From assembly GCA_946539855.1 (NCBI GenBank), contig CAMNHV010000055.1, positions 1-10,787 of the forward strand: a DNA stretch of 10,787 bases, written 5' to 3'. The translations under genes were made by a program, and so were the position numbers. Below are positions 1 through 7,209 of this stretch, in pieces (position 1 is the stretch's first letter; each line of letters starts with the position of its first letter). This stretch comes from CAG-791 sp002449595. GTDB taxonomy: Bacteria > Bacillota > Clostridia > Lachnospirales > Lachnospiraceae. The notes beneath the pieces are model-generated. The model saw only the letters and a program-made list of their open reading frames with translations, was not told the origin of the DNA and did not search any database.

Positions 1-1181
1 ACAAATCCGCCTCCGGGCAAGCTAAACTGGTACATTTTACCGTTCACAAAGTACTCAAAGTCCACCGTATACATTACGACGAACACTGAAAAGTGCTCAG
101 CATCAAACGCGACGCCCTCGACCTCTGTGCCTTTGCTCTCCGTCTCGACGTCTAGAACACTGTTTTCTTCCTCGCTCTTATCAGCTGCAAGGTGGACGAC
201 CTGCATCTCCGCGTCCTCGGGCAGTTTCACCGCCTCATCATATGCGATGTTGACACGCACAGCGCCGGCCGGCTGGATCTCCTCATCCTCGCCGTCCTCA
301 TTTTCGGCACAGATCGTGATATCGAATAATCTGGCGTGCAGCTCCTGTTCCTTCTTCTCGACAGTCTCGGCCGCCTCTTTCAGGCAGTTCTCATAGGCAT
401 CGCCTTCCGTAAGCTCTTCTACTTTGAGAAAAGCCTTTTCCGGGATCTTCGCGTCTTCTCCATATGTAAGGGTGACAGTGTAGTCCCCGCCTTGATAGGT
501 AAGCTCGCCTTCTTTGAATACAGCCTCAGCCTCTTCATCCTCCGAGGTCTCCTCCTCAGAGCTTTCCTGTTCTGCAGACTGATCGGCCGACTGCTCGGAA
601 GTCTGGTCTGAAGGCTGTTCTGAGGTTTCATCTGAAGTCGGTTCTGATGTCTGTTCGGTTGTCTCCTCAGTGCTCTTTGTGGTCTGGTCCGCAGCCTCTG
701 ATGTCTGGCCTTCCGCTTTGGTAGTTTGTCCTTCCGCTATGTGTGTCTGATCTTCCGTTATTAGAGACTGATCCTCAGCTTTAGGTGCCTGCTCTTCTGT
801 TTCCGGTGTCTGGACATCGGTTTCGGAAGCCTGCGCCGCCTGTCCTGATGTCTCTTCCTGCGTCTGACTCTCCTGAATCACATTTGCTGATTCCGCTGTC
901 TCCAAAGATTCCTCTGCCGAATCCTTTTCTCCCGCTGCCGCCAGTTCCATCCCCTCAGCCGAAGCTGCTGTGGCTGTGTCCGGTTCTCCCGTCTCTTCCC
1001 GATAGAACCCGATCTCCTCCGTCGCTTCTGATCCTGTGATGGCTGCCGCCGGCAAAATCAGTGCATATACGGTGCAGAACATAACCACAGCCGCAAGACC
1101 CGCTACCGCGCGGACCCAGACCGGGTGCAGCTTCCTGATATCGACCAGTTTTCCACGGCTTCTTCGCTCTTGTCTGTTCAA
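1..1181 (-). CDS. SpaA/Cna-type cell-surface protein, N-terminal part (runs off the left edge)
   Basis: This is a 393-codon open frame that continues past the left edge, so the C-terminus and any sortase signal are not visible. The start is a TTG at 1181 with AGAGGTGA placed 5 nt upstream; no ATG in this frame precedes the first domain. Residues 1-24 are basic (RKLHPVWVR), and residues 25-48 are one hydrophobic segment ending YALILPAAAIT, a signal/anchor type that I associate with large LPXTG and Cna-B surface proteins of Lachnospiraceae. Residues about 66-218 form a Glu/Thr/Ser/Gln-rich stalk with imperfect DQTSE-like repeats. Residues 219-370 look like a beta-rich domain ending HFSVFVVMYTVDFEY. 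Residues 376-393 (GKMYQFSLPGGGF) match a segment I remember from such surface proteins. The likely role is an exported, wall-attached adhesin or pilin-like protein; the ligand is unknown. It appears to be transcribed separately from the HAD operon, behind a terminator. Confidence 0.8.
   Translation of the reverse strand, partial: MNRQERRSRGKLVDIRKLHPVWVRAVAGLAAVVMFCTVYALILPAAAITGSEATEEIGFYREETGEPDTATAASAEGMELAAAGEKDSAEESLETAESANVIQESQTQEETSGQAAQASETDVQTPETEEQAPKAEDQSLITEDQTHIAEGQTTKAEGQTSEAADQTTKSTEETTEQTSEPTSDETSEQPSDQTSEQSADQSAEQESSEEETSEDEEAEAVFKEGELTYQGGDYTVTLTYGEDAKIPEKAFLKVEELTEGDAYENCLKEAAETVEKKEQELHARLFDITICAENEDGEDEEIQPAGAVRVNIAYDEAVKLPEDAEMQVVHLAADKSEEENSVLDVETESKGTEVEGVAFDAEHFSVFVVMYTVDFEYFVNGKMYQFSLPGGGF
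537..824 (-). repeat. Low-complexity repeat coding the Glu/Thr/Ser/Gln stalk
   Basis: Codons for residues about 120-215 of the surface protein are a degenerate run built around QTSE, DQT, AEGQT and SEQ units. The translation is dominated by E, T, S, Q and D with almost no hydrophobic residue. Stalks of this type place an adhesin domain away from the membrane. The DNA repeats are imperfect, so length variation by slippage is possible but cannot be shown from one sequence. Confidence 0.75.
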
Positions 1182-1186
1182 AGAGA

Positions 1187-1194
1187 TCACCTCT
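1187..1194 (-). promoter_or_regulatory. Ribosome binding site that fixes the TTG start of the surface protein
   Basis: AGAGGTGA on the minus strand lies 5 nt before the TTG at 1181. The nearby ATG at 1221 belongs to another frame and would make only an 88-residue protein without family features, so the TTG start is preferred. Confidence 0.75.
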
Positions 1195-1242
1195 GTGAAT
1201 ATTATTCGTTCTGTCATTCATAATTGAACGCAGAAAGCAAAC

Positions 1243-1272
1243 ATATTAACACTATTTTGGCAATTCTATGAA
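1243..1272 (-). promoter_or_regulatory. Weak candidate promoter of the surface-protein gene
   Basis: TTCATA and TAATAT hexamers (4/6 matches each) are separated by 18 bp in an AT-rich patch between the HAD terminator and the TTG start. Transcription would begin about 55 nt upstream of the start codon. The match is modest; position and base composition are the main support. Confidence 0.35.
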
Positions 1273-1305
1273 CTAAATTACACCCACCCACGCAACAAAG
1301 ACGCA

Positions 1306-1333
1306 ACAAAAAACCGGCTATTTTAAGCCGGTT
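1306..1333 (-). terminator. Rho-independent terminator behind the HAD gene
   Basis: On the minus strand, AACCGGCT and AGCCGGTT form an 8-bp stem with a 6-nt loop, followed directly by a run of T (TTTTTTG). It lies about 95 bp after the HAD stop codon and before the promoter region of the surface protein, so it should end the response-regulator operon. The plus strand has no T-run after the hairpin. Confidence 0.85.
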
Positions 1334-1426
1334 CATTGAACATCATCATCGTATTAATATTTAATAAATGCATGGGCCGCGTGTCACTATCTGATCCTGT
1401 GAGTGTCTCCTTGGATCCCTATGGGA

Positions 1427-2044
1427 TCAATCGCGCATCGTCCTTCGGAGGTCCATCCCCTCCAACTCCCTGATCGCCTCCTCATACCCCCGGAAGGTGA
1501 TTGCCTGCATGCCAAGCGCCCTTGCCGCATCCGTGTTGGCCTGCTTGTCGTCGATGAAGACACATTCCTCCATCTTCAGGCCGTACTTGCTGCAGAGGAG
1601 CTGGTAGATCTCCGGCTCCGGCTTGATCAGCCCGACGTCGCAGGAAAAGACGCCGCCGTCCATCAGCGGAATGAAGTCGAGCACTTCGCGATTGGCATTG
1701 ATTGCCTGATGCGAATAGTTGGAAAGGAAATAGACCGCGAATCCTCTCTTCTTCAGGTCGCGGATCCACTGCTTGCTGTAGGGCATCTGCTCGAACTGAG
1801 CTGCGAATGTGTGAATGAACTCCCGGATCTGGTCCTCCCGGCCAGGGGCATAGACCGCCAGCTGGCGGATCAGTTCTTCCTCCGGAATCACGCCACGGTC
1901 CAGCTCATTCCACAGGCCGTGCCCGAAGAACGCATCCCTCAGGATGGCTACGGATTCGGCGTCGTGAAAGTCCTTTTCTAAGAACTTCGTCCAGTCGTAT
2001 GTAATAAGGACTCTTCCTATATCAAAGATGATTGTTGTAATCAT
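1427..2044 (-). CDS. HAD superfamily hydrolase (subfamily IA, YihX-like phosphatase)
   Basis: A 205-residue cytoplasmic enzyme with all four HAD motifs: nucleophile Asp8 in FDIGRV (the DxG variant typical of YihX-like members), motif II Ser108 in FLSNYS, Lys141 in LIKPEPE, and the acid pair Asp165-Asp166 in VFIDDKQAN. Residues 15-85 form the alpha-helical cap. Length and motif spacing are normal for small-molecule phosphatases; relatives act on sugar phosphates, nucleotides or halo-acids, and the substrate here cannot be read from sequence. The ATG at 2044 follows the stop of the coiled-coil protein by 7 bp, with AAGG upstream, so the genes are probably co-transcribed from the response-regulator promoter. 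Co-transcription does not prove a signalling role; it may be a housekeeping passenger. Confidence 0.9.
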   Translation of the reverse strand: MITTIIFDIGRVLITYDWTKFLEKDFHDAESVAILRDAFFGHGLWNELDRGVIPEEELIRQLAVYAPGREDQIREFIHTFAAQFEQMPYSKQWIRDLKKRGFAVYFLSNYSHQAINANREVLDFIPLMDGGVFSCDVGLIKPEPEIYQLLCSKYGLKMEECVFIDDKQANTDAARALGMQAITFRGYEEAIRELEGMDLRRTMRD

Positions 2045-2051
2045 TGGGGCC

Positions 2052-2456
2052 TTATCTTCCCGTCAGCCGCGCCAAAGGCTCAAGTACTTTGCGAAGGGCC
2101 TCCACTGAGGCGTTCAGGTCGTCAAAGTTCAGTTCCGAGAGGCGGTCGATTGCTTCGGTGAGCTTCTCCGTATTGGCGTCCATCAGCTCGGTGGTACTGT
2201 CCAGCAGCTCATCCGCGGTGTCCAGGGAGGACTCCACGTGCTTGATCGCATCGCTCACTTCCGTGATCGTCTTGTCCGCATTGGCGACCACGTCATCCGC
2301 CTGGTCCGCGAGCTCGGTGATGGAGTCCATCGCCTTGATGGCGCGCGGCAGCACGAGCGCCGTAGTAACAGCCTGCAGCACAAAAATTAGAACCGCCGCG
2401 ATCTCGATCACCAGGAGGCGGCGGGAGTTGTTTTTCTGAATATCATTTTCGTTCAT
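2052..2456 (-). CDS. Small membrane-anchored coiled-coil protein of unknown function
   Basis: Using the ATG at 2456, the protein has 134 residues. A TTG six bases upstream is also in frame but lies too close to the GAGGAT ribosome site, so the ATG is preferred. Residues 1-12 are polar and basic, residues about 13-36 form one transmembrane helix (LLVIEIAAVLIFVLQAVTTA), and residues 40-134 are almost entirely heptad-like helix with repeated D/E-L-x-D patterns and no Gly or Pro breaks until the end. This resembles the periplasmic or extracytoplasmic stalks of DUF948-like and chemoreceptor-like proteins, but no family is clearly recognised. The gene begins 2 bp after the response-regulator stop and ends 7 bp before the HAD start, so it is in the middle of an operon. 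A role in sensing or envelope scaffolding next to the kinase is inference from context only. Confidence 0.8.
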   Translation of the reverse strand: MNENDIQKNNSRRLLVIEIAAVLIFVLQAVTTALVLPRAIKAMDSITELADQADDVVANADKTITEVSDAIKHVESSLDTADELLDSTTELMDANTEKLTEAIDRLSELNFDDLNASVEALRKVLEPLARLTGR

Positions 2457-2458
2457 AA

Positions 2459-3238
2459 TCAATAATCCTCAAACATCCCCACCGAATACTCCGCCCAGCT
2501 GTAGCAGGACATGTAGTCGCCGCGGTAGCTGTTGATGGCGACGGGGTCGCCTGCCAGGAAATCATAGGCGTCACAGTCAAATTGCGTCGGGTCGATGGAG
2601 AGCTGATTGCGCTCGCGCAAAAGGATATCGCGCGCGTTCGCGGCTTCCAGCGTGCGGGAGAGCTCGGCGACGATCATGCGGAAGTAAGCGCTCTGCGACT
2701 CGTCGTAGGATGCGTCCTCGAAGAGGTAGGCGCAGGCCTCGCGCGAGGTCAGCGTGCCGCCGCGGCGGTCGACGAGGAGCGCGAGAAGTTCTTTTGCCTT
2801 GGATCTGCGGAAGGAAAGCGGCTTGCCGTCGACAAAGATATCGAACCCGCCGAAGGTCTGGATGCGGATCCGCTTCTGCGGCTTCTCAGGGTACGCGAAA
2901 GTGAGCTCCCGGGCGAGATCTTCCGAGAACACAGGCTTAAGCAGATAGCCGGTCGCATGGACAGAGAACGCGTCCAGCGCATAGCTGTCGTGGCTCGTCA
3001 CGAAAATGATGCGGACGTCCGGCTGCATCTCGCGGATCTTTCTCGCGAGGTCAATGCCGTTCGTGCCGCCGATCTCGATGTCAAGAAACGCGACGTCGAT
3101 CTGATAGGATTTTACGAGTTCAAGTGCTTTTCTTCCGGAAGACGCCGTCAGGATCTGACTGCCCGGCGCGACTTCCTGCAGCGCACTTGTCAGGTCGTAG
3201 AGAGCGGGCCTTTCGTCGTCAACTGCCAGAAATACCAT
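2459..3238 (-). CDS. Response regulator with receiver and SARP-like winged-helix output domain
   Basis: A 259-residue two-component regulator. Residues 1-118 are a receiver: acidic pair Asp7-Asp8, phospho-acceptor Asp53 in FLDIEIGG, Thr81, and Lys101 in YLLKP. Residues about 124-215 form an OmpR/SARP-type winged helix, beginning RIQTFGGFDIFVDGKPL with FRRSKAKELLALLVDRRGG as the DNA-contacting region. The C-terminus (YRGDYMSCYSWAEY) resembles the start of a transcriptional-activator helical domain found in AfsR/SARP proteins, but is very short. The likely partner is the LytS-type kinase encoded just upstream. The start lacks a strong Shine-Dalgarno sequence (only GGGACGGG), yet MVFLAVDDE is the normal receiver start and no other start codon fits. 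It has its own near-consensus promoter and is followed at 2 bp by the coiled-coil gene. Confidence 0.93.
   Translation of the reverse strand: MVFLAVDDERPALYDLTSALQEVAPGSQILTASSGRKALELVKSYQIDVAFLDIEIGGTNGIDLARKIREMQPDVRIIFVTSHDSYALDAFSVHATGYLLKPVFSEDLARELTFAYPEKPQKRIRIQTFGGFDIFVDGKPLSFRRSKAKELLALLVDRRGGTLTSREACAYLFEDASYDESQSAYFRMIVAELSRTLEAANARDILLRERNQLSIDPTQFDCDAYDFLAGDPVAINSYRGDYMSCYSWAEYSVGMFEDY
2464..2470 (-). promoter_or_regulatory. Ribosome binding site for the coiled-coil protein, inside the response-regulator gene
   Basis: GAGGATT overlaps the last codons of the response regulator. It lies about 7-10 nt before the ATG at 2456 but only about 1-4 nt before the TTG at 2462, which decides the start. 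Such overlap is typical of translational coupling. Confidence 0.6.
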
Positions 3239-3279
3239 AACAATACCCGTCCCGAAGTGCTATTTTTTTATTAATGAAT

Positions 3280-3309
3280 ATTATACGTCGATATGTTCTG
3301 AAGTGACAA
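3280..3309 (-). promoter_or_regulatory. Sigma-A promoter of the response-regulator / coiled-coil / HAD operon
   Basis: On the minus strand, TTGTCA (5/6) and TATAAT (6/6) are separated by 18 bp. Transcription should start near 3273, giving a leader of about 35 nt before the ATG at 3238. The site lies in the 117-bp gap between the kinase stop and the regulator start, so the regulator can be made independently of the MATE-kinase transcript. No clear operator repeat is visible around it. Confidence 0.8.
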
Positions 3310-3355
3310 ACGAATGGCGTATGGTATCCCATTTTGGACAAAAGATAATGTGCTG

Positions 3356-5047
3356 CTATTCCTTCGGCTCCTTCTCCTTCGGCAGGCGAATGCGAATGCT
3401 TGTGCCCTTGCCGGGCTCGCTCTCGATCTCGATATCGGCGTTCATCTGCATCTTCAGGCGCTGGCGGATGTTGTCCAGACCGACGTGTGTGCGGTTCTTC
3501 TGCTCCTGCTTTGCCTGCGCCGCCGGAAACAGCGTGCCCGGCGTGTTCTGCAGTGCGCCTGCTCCGGACTGCATGCCATATGAGCGCTGCGCGCCGAATC
3601 CCTGCTGCGTACCCGGCGCATATGGTCCACTGCTTCCCTGCTGCCCTGCCCGCAGCGCATCCTGAACCGCTTTGATCGGGATCCGGTCCGTGAGACTCTG
3701 CGCGATAGACTGCATTCTTCTCTCGCCATAACCCGCCTCGGCAGAGCCGGCCTTCTCCTCATAACCTTCTGCCGCGCCCCTGCGGGGGATGCTGAGGCCG
3801 GTTGCGGAAGCGGCATTCTGAGGCTTATCATTCTGCTGCTCCGTGAGCTCTCCGATGAGCTCCCGGCGGCGGTCCGCGCGTTTTTGCTCGCGAAGACCCT
3901 TTTCCCACTCAGCGACGTCAAATCCCACGCCATCGTCCGCGACGAGGATGTAGATATACCGCTTCGTCTCATCGGTGCGGATGCGAATCGTGCCGCCCTC
4001 TTCCTTCTTCATGATGCCGTGGCGGATGGCGTTTTCCACAATCGGCTGCAGCGTCAGCGCAGGAATCCGGAAATCGTGCTTGTTGATGTCGTACAACACG
4101 TTCAGCCGCTCGCCGAAGCGCTGCTTCTCCAGCGCGACGTAATTGTGGACGTGCTCGAGCTCACGGTCGAACGGGATCGGCTGTTCCGCCGTCAATCCTT
4201 CCATATTAATTCGGAGAAAACGTGAAAACTCAAGAATCGACTGCTTCGCCTGCCTGGGGTCCGTATCGCAGAGCTGGCGGATCGCCGTCAGCGCGTTGAA
4301 CAGGAAGTGCGGCTGGATCTGGCTGAGCAGAATGCGGATGCGCATGTTGGCGAGTTCCTGGTTCTGCTGTGCGACACGAACGTTCTGCTCCGTGTGAACG
4401 TAGACAAACATCAGGAGGAGCAGCAGCGTGATCGCGATGTTCAGCCAGCTGACGTCCATGATGTACGCCTGCATCGCCAAAGCGATCAGGGGGAAAGTGA
4501 TGTAGCTCCCGAGAAAGATTTTTTCACTGACGCGAATAAGGCTGCCGTAATAGATCAGCATCGCAAAATTCGCGGCAAAGACGATCATAACGAAAACGAG
4601 CAGCGGCGGGAACACGCCGACGCCTTTGTAATTGTTGGTTCCACGTTCGACGGTAGGGTTGCTTCCGGTGAGCAGGAACACGATCGAAAGCAGGCCGTAT
4701 ATGGAAATGCACCACAGCGTGATTTTCCTGAGCAGCGGATCGATCCGCGCGCCGCGGACGTACAGGCTCTCCTGCACATAGAGGCTGACCGCGAGCATCA
4801 GTATAGCTTCCGCAATCGCGTAGAGGAGCGAGATCAGCATGAGCAGCACGTATCCTCCCGTTCCGGGCCGCCCCGAAAAGATCCACGCGGCGATATCCGT
4901 CATCATGACCAGGATATTTGCGCTCGCGATGACAATGAAATAGACGCGCAGCCGCGTCCTGTCCGCACTGTGCGGTGCGCGGGCAAGAGCGAGGATTCCG
5001 CATACGACGATGCTGAAGATCTCAAGCGCTATGTTTACGGTAGGCAA
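3356..5047 (-). CDS. 7-TM LytS-type sensor histidine kinase with a long ATP-lid insertion
   Basis: A 563-residue membrane kinase. Seven hydrophobic segments occupy residues about 5-23, 34-58, 66-90, 108-127, 146-168, 178-197 and 202-217, with no large extracytoplasmic domain, so the signal is probably membrane-borne or a small ligand. The LytS/YehU-type phospho-acceptor region (PF06580 type) follows: His247 in QIQPHFLFNAL. The HATPase domain has the N-box with Asn339 (PIVENAIRHG), the G1 box DDGVGFD at 371-377, G2 around THVGLDNI at 520-527, and G3 GKGTS at 546-550. Between G1 and G2 lie about 140 extra residues, first charged, then Gly/Gln/Ala-rich. The start is TTG at 5047 with AAAGGA 6 nt upstream, 18 bp after the MATE stop, so it is co-transcribed with the efflux gene. 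The probable partner is the regulator immediately downstream. Confidence 0.92.
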   Translation of the reverse strand: MPTVNIALEIFSIVVCGILALARAPHSADRTRLRVYFIVIASANILVMMTDIAAWIFSGRPGTGGYVLLMLISLLYAIAEAILMLAVSLYVQESLYVRGARIDPLLRKITLWCISIYGLLSIVFLLTGSNPTVERGTNNYKGVGVFPPLLVFVMIVFAANFAMLIYYGSLIRVSEKIFLGSYITFPLIALAMQAYIMDVSWLNIAITLLLLLMFVYVHTEQNVRVAQQNQELANMRIRILLSQIQPHFLFNALTAIRQLCDTDPRQAKQSILEFSRFLRINMEGLTAEQPIPFDRELEHVHNYVALEKQRFGERLNVLYDINKHDFRIPALTLQPIVENAIRHGIMKKEEGGTIRIRTDETKRYIYILVADDGVGFDVAEWEKGLREQKRADRRRELIGELTEQQNDKPQNAASATGLSIPRRGAAEGYEEKAGSAEAGYGERRMQSIAQSLTDRIPIKAVQDALRAGQQGSSGPYAPGTQQGFGAQRSYGMQSGAGALQNTPGTLFPAAQAKQEQKNRTHVGLDNIRQRLKMQMNADIEIESEPGKGTSIRIRLPKEKEPKE

Positions 5048-5053
5048 TTTGGT

Positions 5054-5062
5054 TCCTTTCCT
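5054..5062 (-). promoter_or_regulatory. Ribosome binding site that fixes the TTG start of the kinase
   Basis: AGGAAAGGA on the minus strand ends 6 nt before the TTG at 5047, within the 18-bp gap after MATE. The first in-frame ATG codons lie inside the second membrane segment (residues 48-49) and would remove a helix. Confidence 0.75.
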
Positions 5063-5065
5063 GGT

Positions 5066-6514
5066 TTAGAGGTCCGCCACAATATTTTTCACCCAGATTC
5101 CCTTGTGTACCATCATGTGTCCGATCACGCATTTGATCAGGTCGAGCAGCGTCACCGTCAGATAGATGGAGAGCGCCGGAAGCGCAGTCAGGTGCGCGAG
5201 CAGGTATGCAACCGGCACAGAGACCGCCCAGACAAAGCAGGAATCGAACAGGATCGTGATAAAGATCTTGCCGCCGCTCCGGAGCGTGAAATACATGTTG
5301 TTTCCGTAGGCCATGATCGCCATGCACAGGCCCTGCACGCGGATGAAATTGGTCGCGAGCCGGCGGATTTCCGGCTCCGTGTTATATATTTGCGGAAAAA
5401 TCGGCGCAACCGCGAACAGCGCAAGCCCGAACAGCACACTGACCGCTACGGAGAGCGCCGTCAGCTGCCACGCGATCCTGCGCGCGCTGACCAGCCGCCC
5501 GGCGCCGAGCTCCTGCCCGACGATGATGCCGGTCGCGCCGCCGAGCGACATGAACGCCTGTGTGAAGACGTTTGCGACGGTCTGGGAGATGTTCATCGCC
5601 GCGATGATGTTCAGGCCGCGGACCGAGTAGCACTGCATGAGCACCGCCATCCCGAAGCTGAAAAAGAATTCGTTGACCATCAGCGGCATCGACTTCGAGA
5701 GGATCGGCAGGACCATTTCTCCCGGAATATGGAACGGATGAAAAACGTTCCTGAAGAATCCATATTTCTCCTTATCCCGCAGCGCGCCGACGAGAATAAT
5801 CAGAAGCTCGACAAATCTCGAGATCACCGTCGCGATCGCCGCGCCGGCGACGCCCAGCCTCGGGAAGCCCAGATAACCGAAAATGAGGAGCAGATTCAGC
5901 ACGAAGTTGACCGCCATCGCCGCGACGGACGCGATCATCGGCAGCGTCGTCTGCCCCGACTCGCGCATCGTGCCGCCCAGCACCTGCGTAAAGCCGAACG
6001 GATAGAATCCCACCAGCATGATCAACAGGTACGTCCTCGCGTAGTGCATCGTCTGCGCCGCGTCAGCCGCCGACGTGTCCGCTGCGATATACCTTCCGAT
6101 CATCCATGTCCCGCAGGTAAGGAAAAGGATCATCGCCAGCGTCACGATAACTGTCACGATCACGATCTTGAGCCGGACCGTGACCCGCACGCCCTCCTCA
6201 TCCTGCTTTCCGAAAAACTGCGTGCTGTAAATGCCCGCGCCGGACAGCGACCCGAAGATACACAGATAGAGCACGAAAAACATCTGGTTCACGATCGCCA
6301 CCGCCGACATCGGCAGCGTGCCGACGCGCCCGACCATGACGTTGTCCAGAAGGCTGACGATGTTCGTCAGCGTATTCTGCAGCATCATGGGCAGAACGAC
6401 CGCCGCGGCGCGGCGATAGAAATCCCGGTCTCCGATCAGGGCTTCCCGCAGCGGGATCTTTACACGGATCGCCTCTTCGCGGGTCAGGTTGAGTTCGTTG
6501 TGGGTGGTGTGCAT
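5066..6514 (-). CDS. MATE family multidrug / small-molecule efflux protein
   Basis: A 482-residue integral membrane protein with about 12 hydrophobic helices in two related halves. Diagnostic stretches are VSLLDNVMVGRVG at 53-65 in helix 1, the loop SGAGIYSTQFFGKQDEEGVR at 91-110, GGTMRESGQTTLPM at 180-193, and the second-half counterparts NISQTVANVFTQAFMSLGG at 308-326 and GQELGAGR at 333-340. MATE proteins export cationic drugs or metabolites using Na+ or H+ gradients; the substrate cannot be named. The length is slightly above the usual 440-460 because of a hydrophilic N-terminal tail of about 30 residues. The ATG at 6514 has only a weak AAAGAAAG upstream. The kinase gene follows after 18 bp, so efflux and sensing are probably co-expressed. 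The transporter could be the regulator's target or part of the sensing loop. Confidence 0.95.
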   Translation of the reverse strand: MHTTHNELNLTREEAIRVKIPLREALIGDRDFYRRAAAVVLPMMLQNTLTNIVSLLDNVMVGRVGTLPMSAVAIVNQMFFVLYLCIFGSLSGAGIYSTQFFGKQDEEGVRVTVRLKIVIVTVIVTLAMILFLTCGTWMIGRYIAADTSAADAAQTMHYARTYLLIMLVGFYPFGFTQVLGGTMRESGQTTLPMIASVAAMAVNFVLNLLLIFGYLGFPRLGVAGAAIATVISRFVELLIILVGALRDKEKYGFFRNVFHPFHIPGEMVLPILSKSMPLMVNEFFFSFGMAVLMQCYSVRGLNIIAAMNISQTVANVFTQAFMSLGGATGIIVGQELGAGRLVSARRIAWQLTALSVAVSVLFGLALFAVAPIFPQIYNTEPEIRRLATNFIRVQGLCMAIMAYGNNMYFTLRSGGKIFITILFDSCFVWAVSVPVAYLLAHLTALPALSIYLTVTLLDLIKCVIGHMMVHKGIWVKNIVADL

Positions 6515-6551
6515 GGTGGGTGCTTTCTTTGTGTGTGCTTTATTCTCTTCA

Positions 6552-6580
6552 ATCGTATAGAGATTTTGCTGTTTCGTAAA
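6552..6580 (-). promoter_or_regulatory. Candidate promoter of the MATE-kinase operon
   Basis: TTTACG and TACGAT (4/6 matches each) are separated by 17 bp on the minus strand, in the 78-bp gap after the YgjV-like gene. The start point near 6545 would leave a leader of about 30 nt. The match is moderate, and read-through from upstream is also possible because no strong terminator lies in the gap. Confidence 0.45.
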
Positions 6581-6592
6581 GCCTGTTGGGGC

Positions 6593-7096
6593 TCAGGATT
6601 TTCTATACTTTATATAAGACAGCGCATTGCTTCCCAGTACAAGGATCTCAAGCAGTCCAGCCCAGTTGCGAATGCTGAGCATATACAGGAGAGACATTGA
6701 ACTTGTGACGAGGCTTGCGATGCGCATCTTCTGCGGAGGGAACCACCAGATGGAGAGCAGCGACAGCGAGCTGGTGAGAAACACCAGCACCGATGAGATC
6801 CCCGCAAATTCTCGGATAAGTATCCCGACAAGCAACGCCTCAAACAACGCATACAGTGCCGGCCACTTTGCGCCTCTTCGCTCTTTGATGTTCGCTGCGA
6901 TGAGGACGAAGAACGAGACCATCATGCTGTAGGATCCGCCGAGCGATCCCAGGAAGAACAGCGCGGTACAGACCGAACACTTTGCGAGCAGATCGAACGC
7001 CAGCATTGCCTGCTTTTTCCTGCAGAACCTGCTGAGGCAGTAGAAGACGTAATTCAGTACTGTGAAAAGATATCCTGCGATCACCTGCATATTCAT
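6593..7096 (-). CDS. YgjV-like small inner-membrane protein
   Basis: A 167-residue protein with about five to six hydrophobic helices and short basic loops. Architecture and the C-terminal pattern (IRNWAGLLEILVLGSNALSYIKY) resemble the YgjV family of bacterial inner-membrane proteins (PF10688 type), whose members have the same NxWAG-x6-E-x4-NxL-x3-R/K ending; this is recognition from memory. The biochemical function of that family is not established. The ATG at 7096 is preceded by GGAG only 4 nt away, and a second ATG at 7090 would give a better spacing of 10 nt, so the start may be two codons later. The gene lies upstream of MATE in the same direction, 78 bp apart, and may be loosely co-transcribed. 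It could simply be an unrelated housekeeping membrane protein. Confidence 0.7.
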   Translation of the reverse strand: MNMQVIAGYLFTVLNYVFYCLSRFCRKKQAMLAFDLLAKCSVCTALFFLGSLGGSYSMMVSFFVLIAANIKERRGAKWPALYALFEALLVGILIREFAGISSVLVFLTSSLSLLSIWWFPPQKMRIASLVTSSMSLLYMLSIRNWAGLLEILVLGSNALSYIKYRKS

Positions 7097-7209
7097 TGTT
7101 CTCCGTTTCTCCGCCCTCCCATTATTCCACAGAAATATCTTGTTTCATAGCATATTCCGGAACAGGTCGGCCATATTTATGAAAGAAGAAAAAAAATCGA
7201 AAATAGGTA

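Noticed and set aside
955..1221. An 88-codon minus-strand frame with an ATG start
   Set aside because: It is out of frame with the surface-protein reading, which stays open for 393 codons, has a strong ribosome site and contains an export signal.
1414..1428. GATCCC-TAT-GGGATC hairpin at the HAD stop codon as a terminator
   Set aside because: The stem is only 6 bp and no T-run follows on either strand; the hairpin at 1306-1333 is a much better terminator.
1403..1981. A 192-codon plus-strand frame
   Set aside because: It is antisense to the HAD hydrolase, which has all four catalytic motifs in order.
4307..6700. A 797-codon open frame on the plus strand, longer than any other in the window
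   Set aside because: It lies antisense to the kinase, MATE and part of the YgjV-like gene, which have clear motifs. Its product is an unnatural run of R, D, H and Q with no domain or membrane pattern, as expected for the antisense phase of GC-rich codons.
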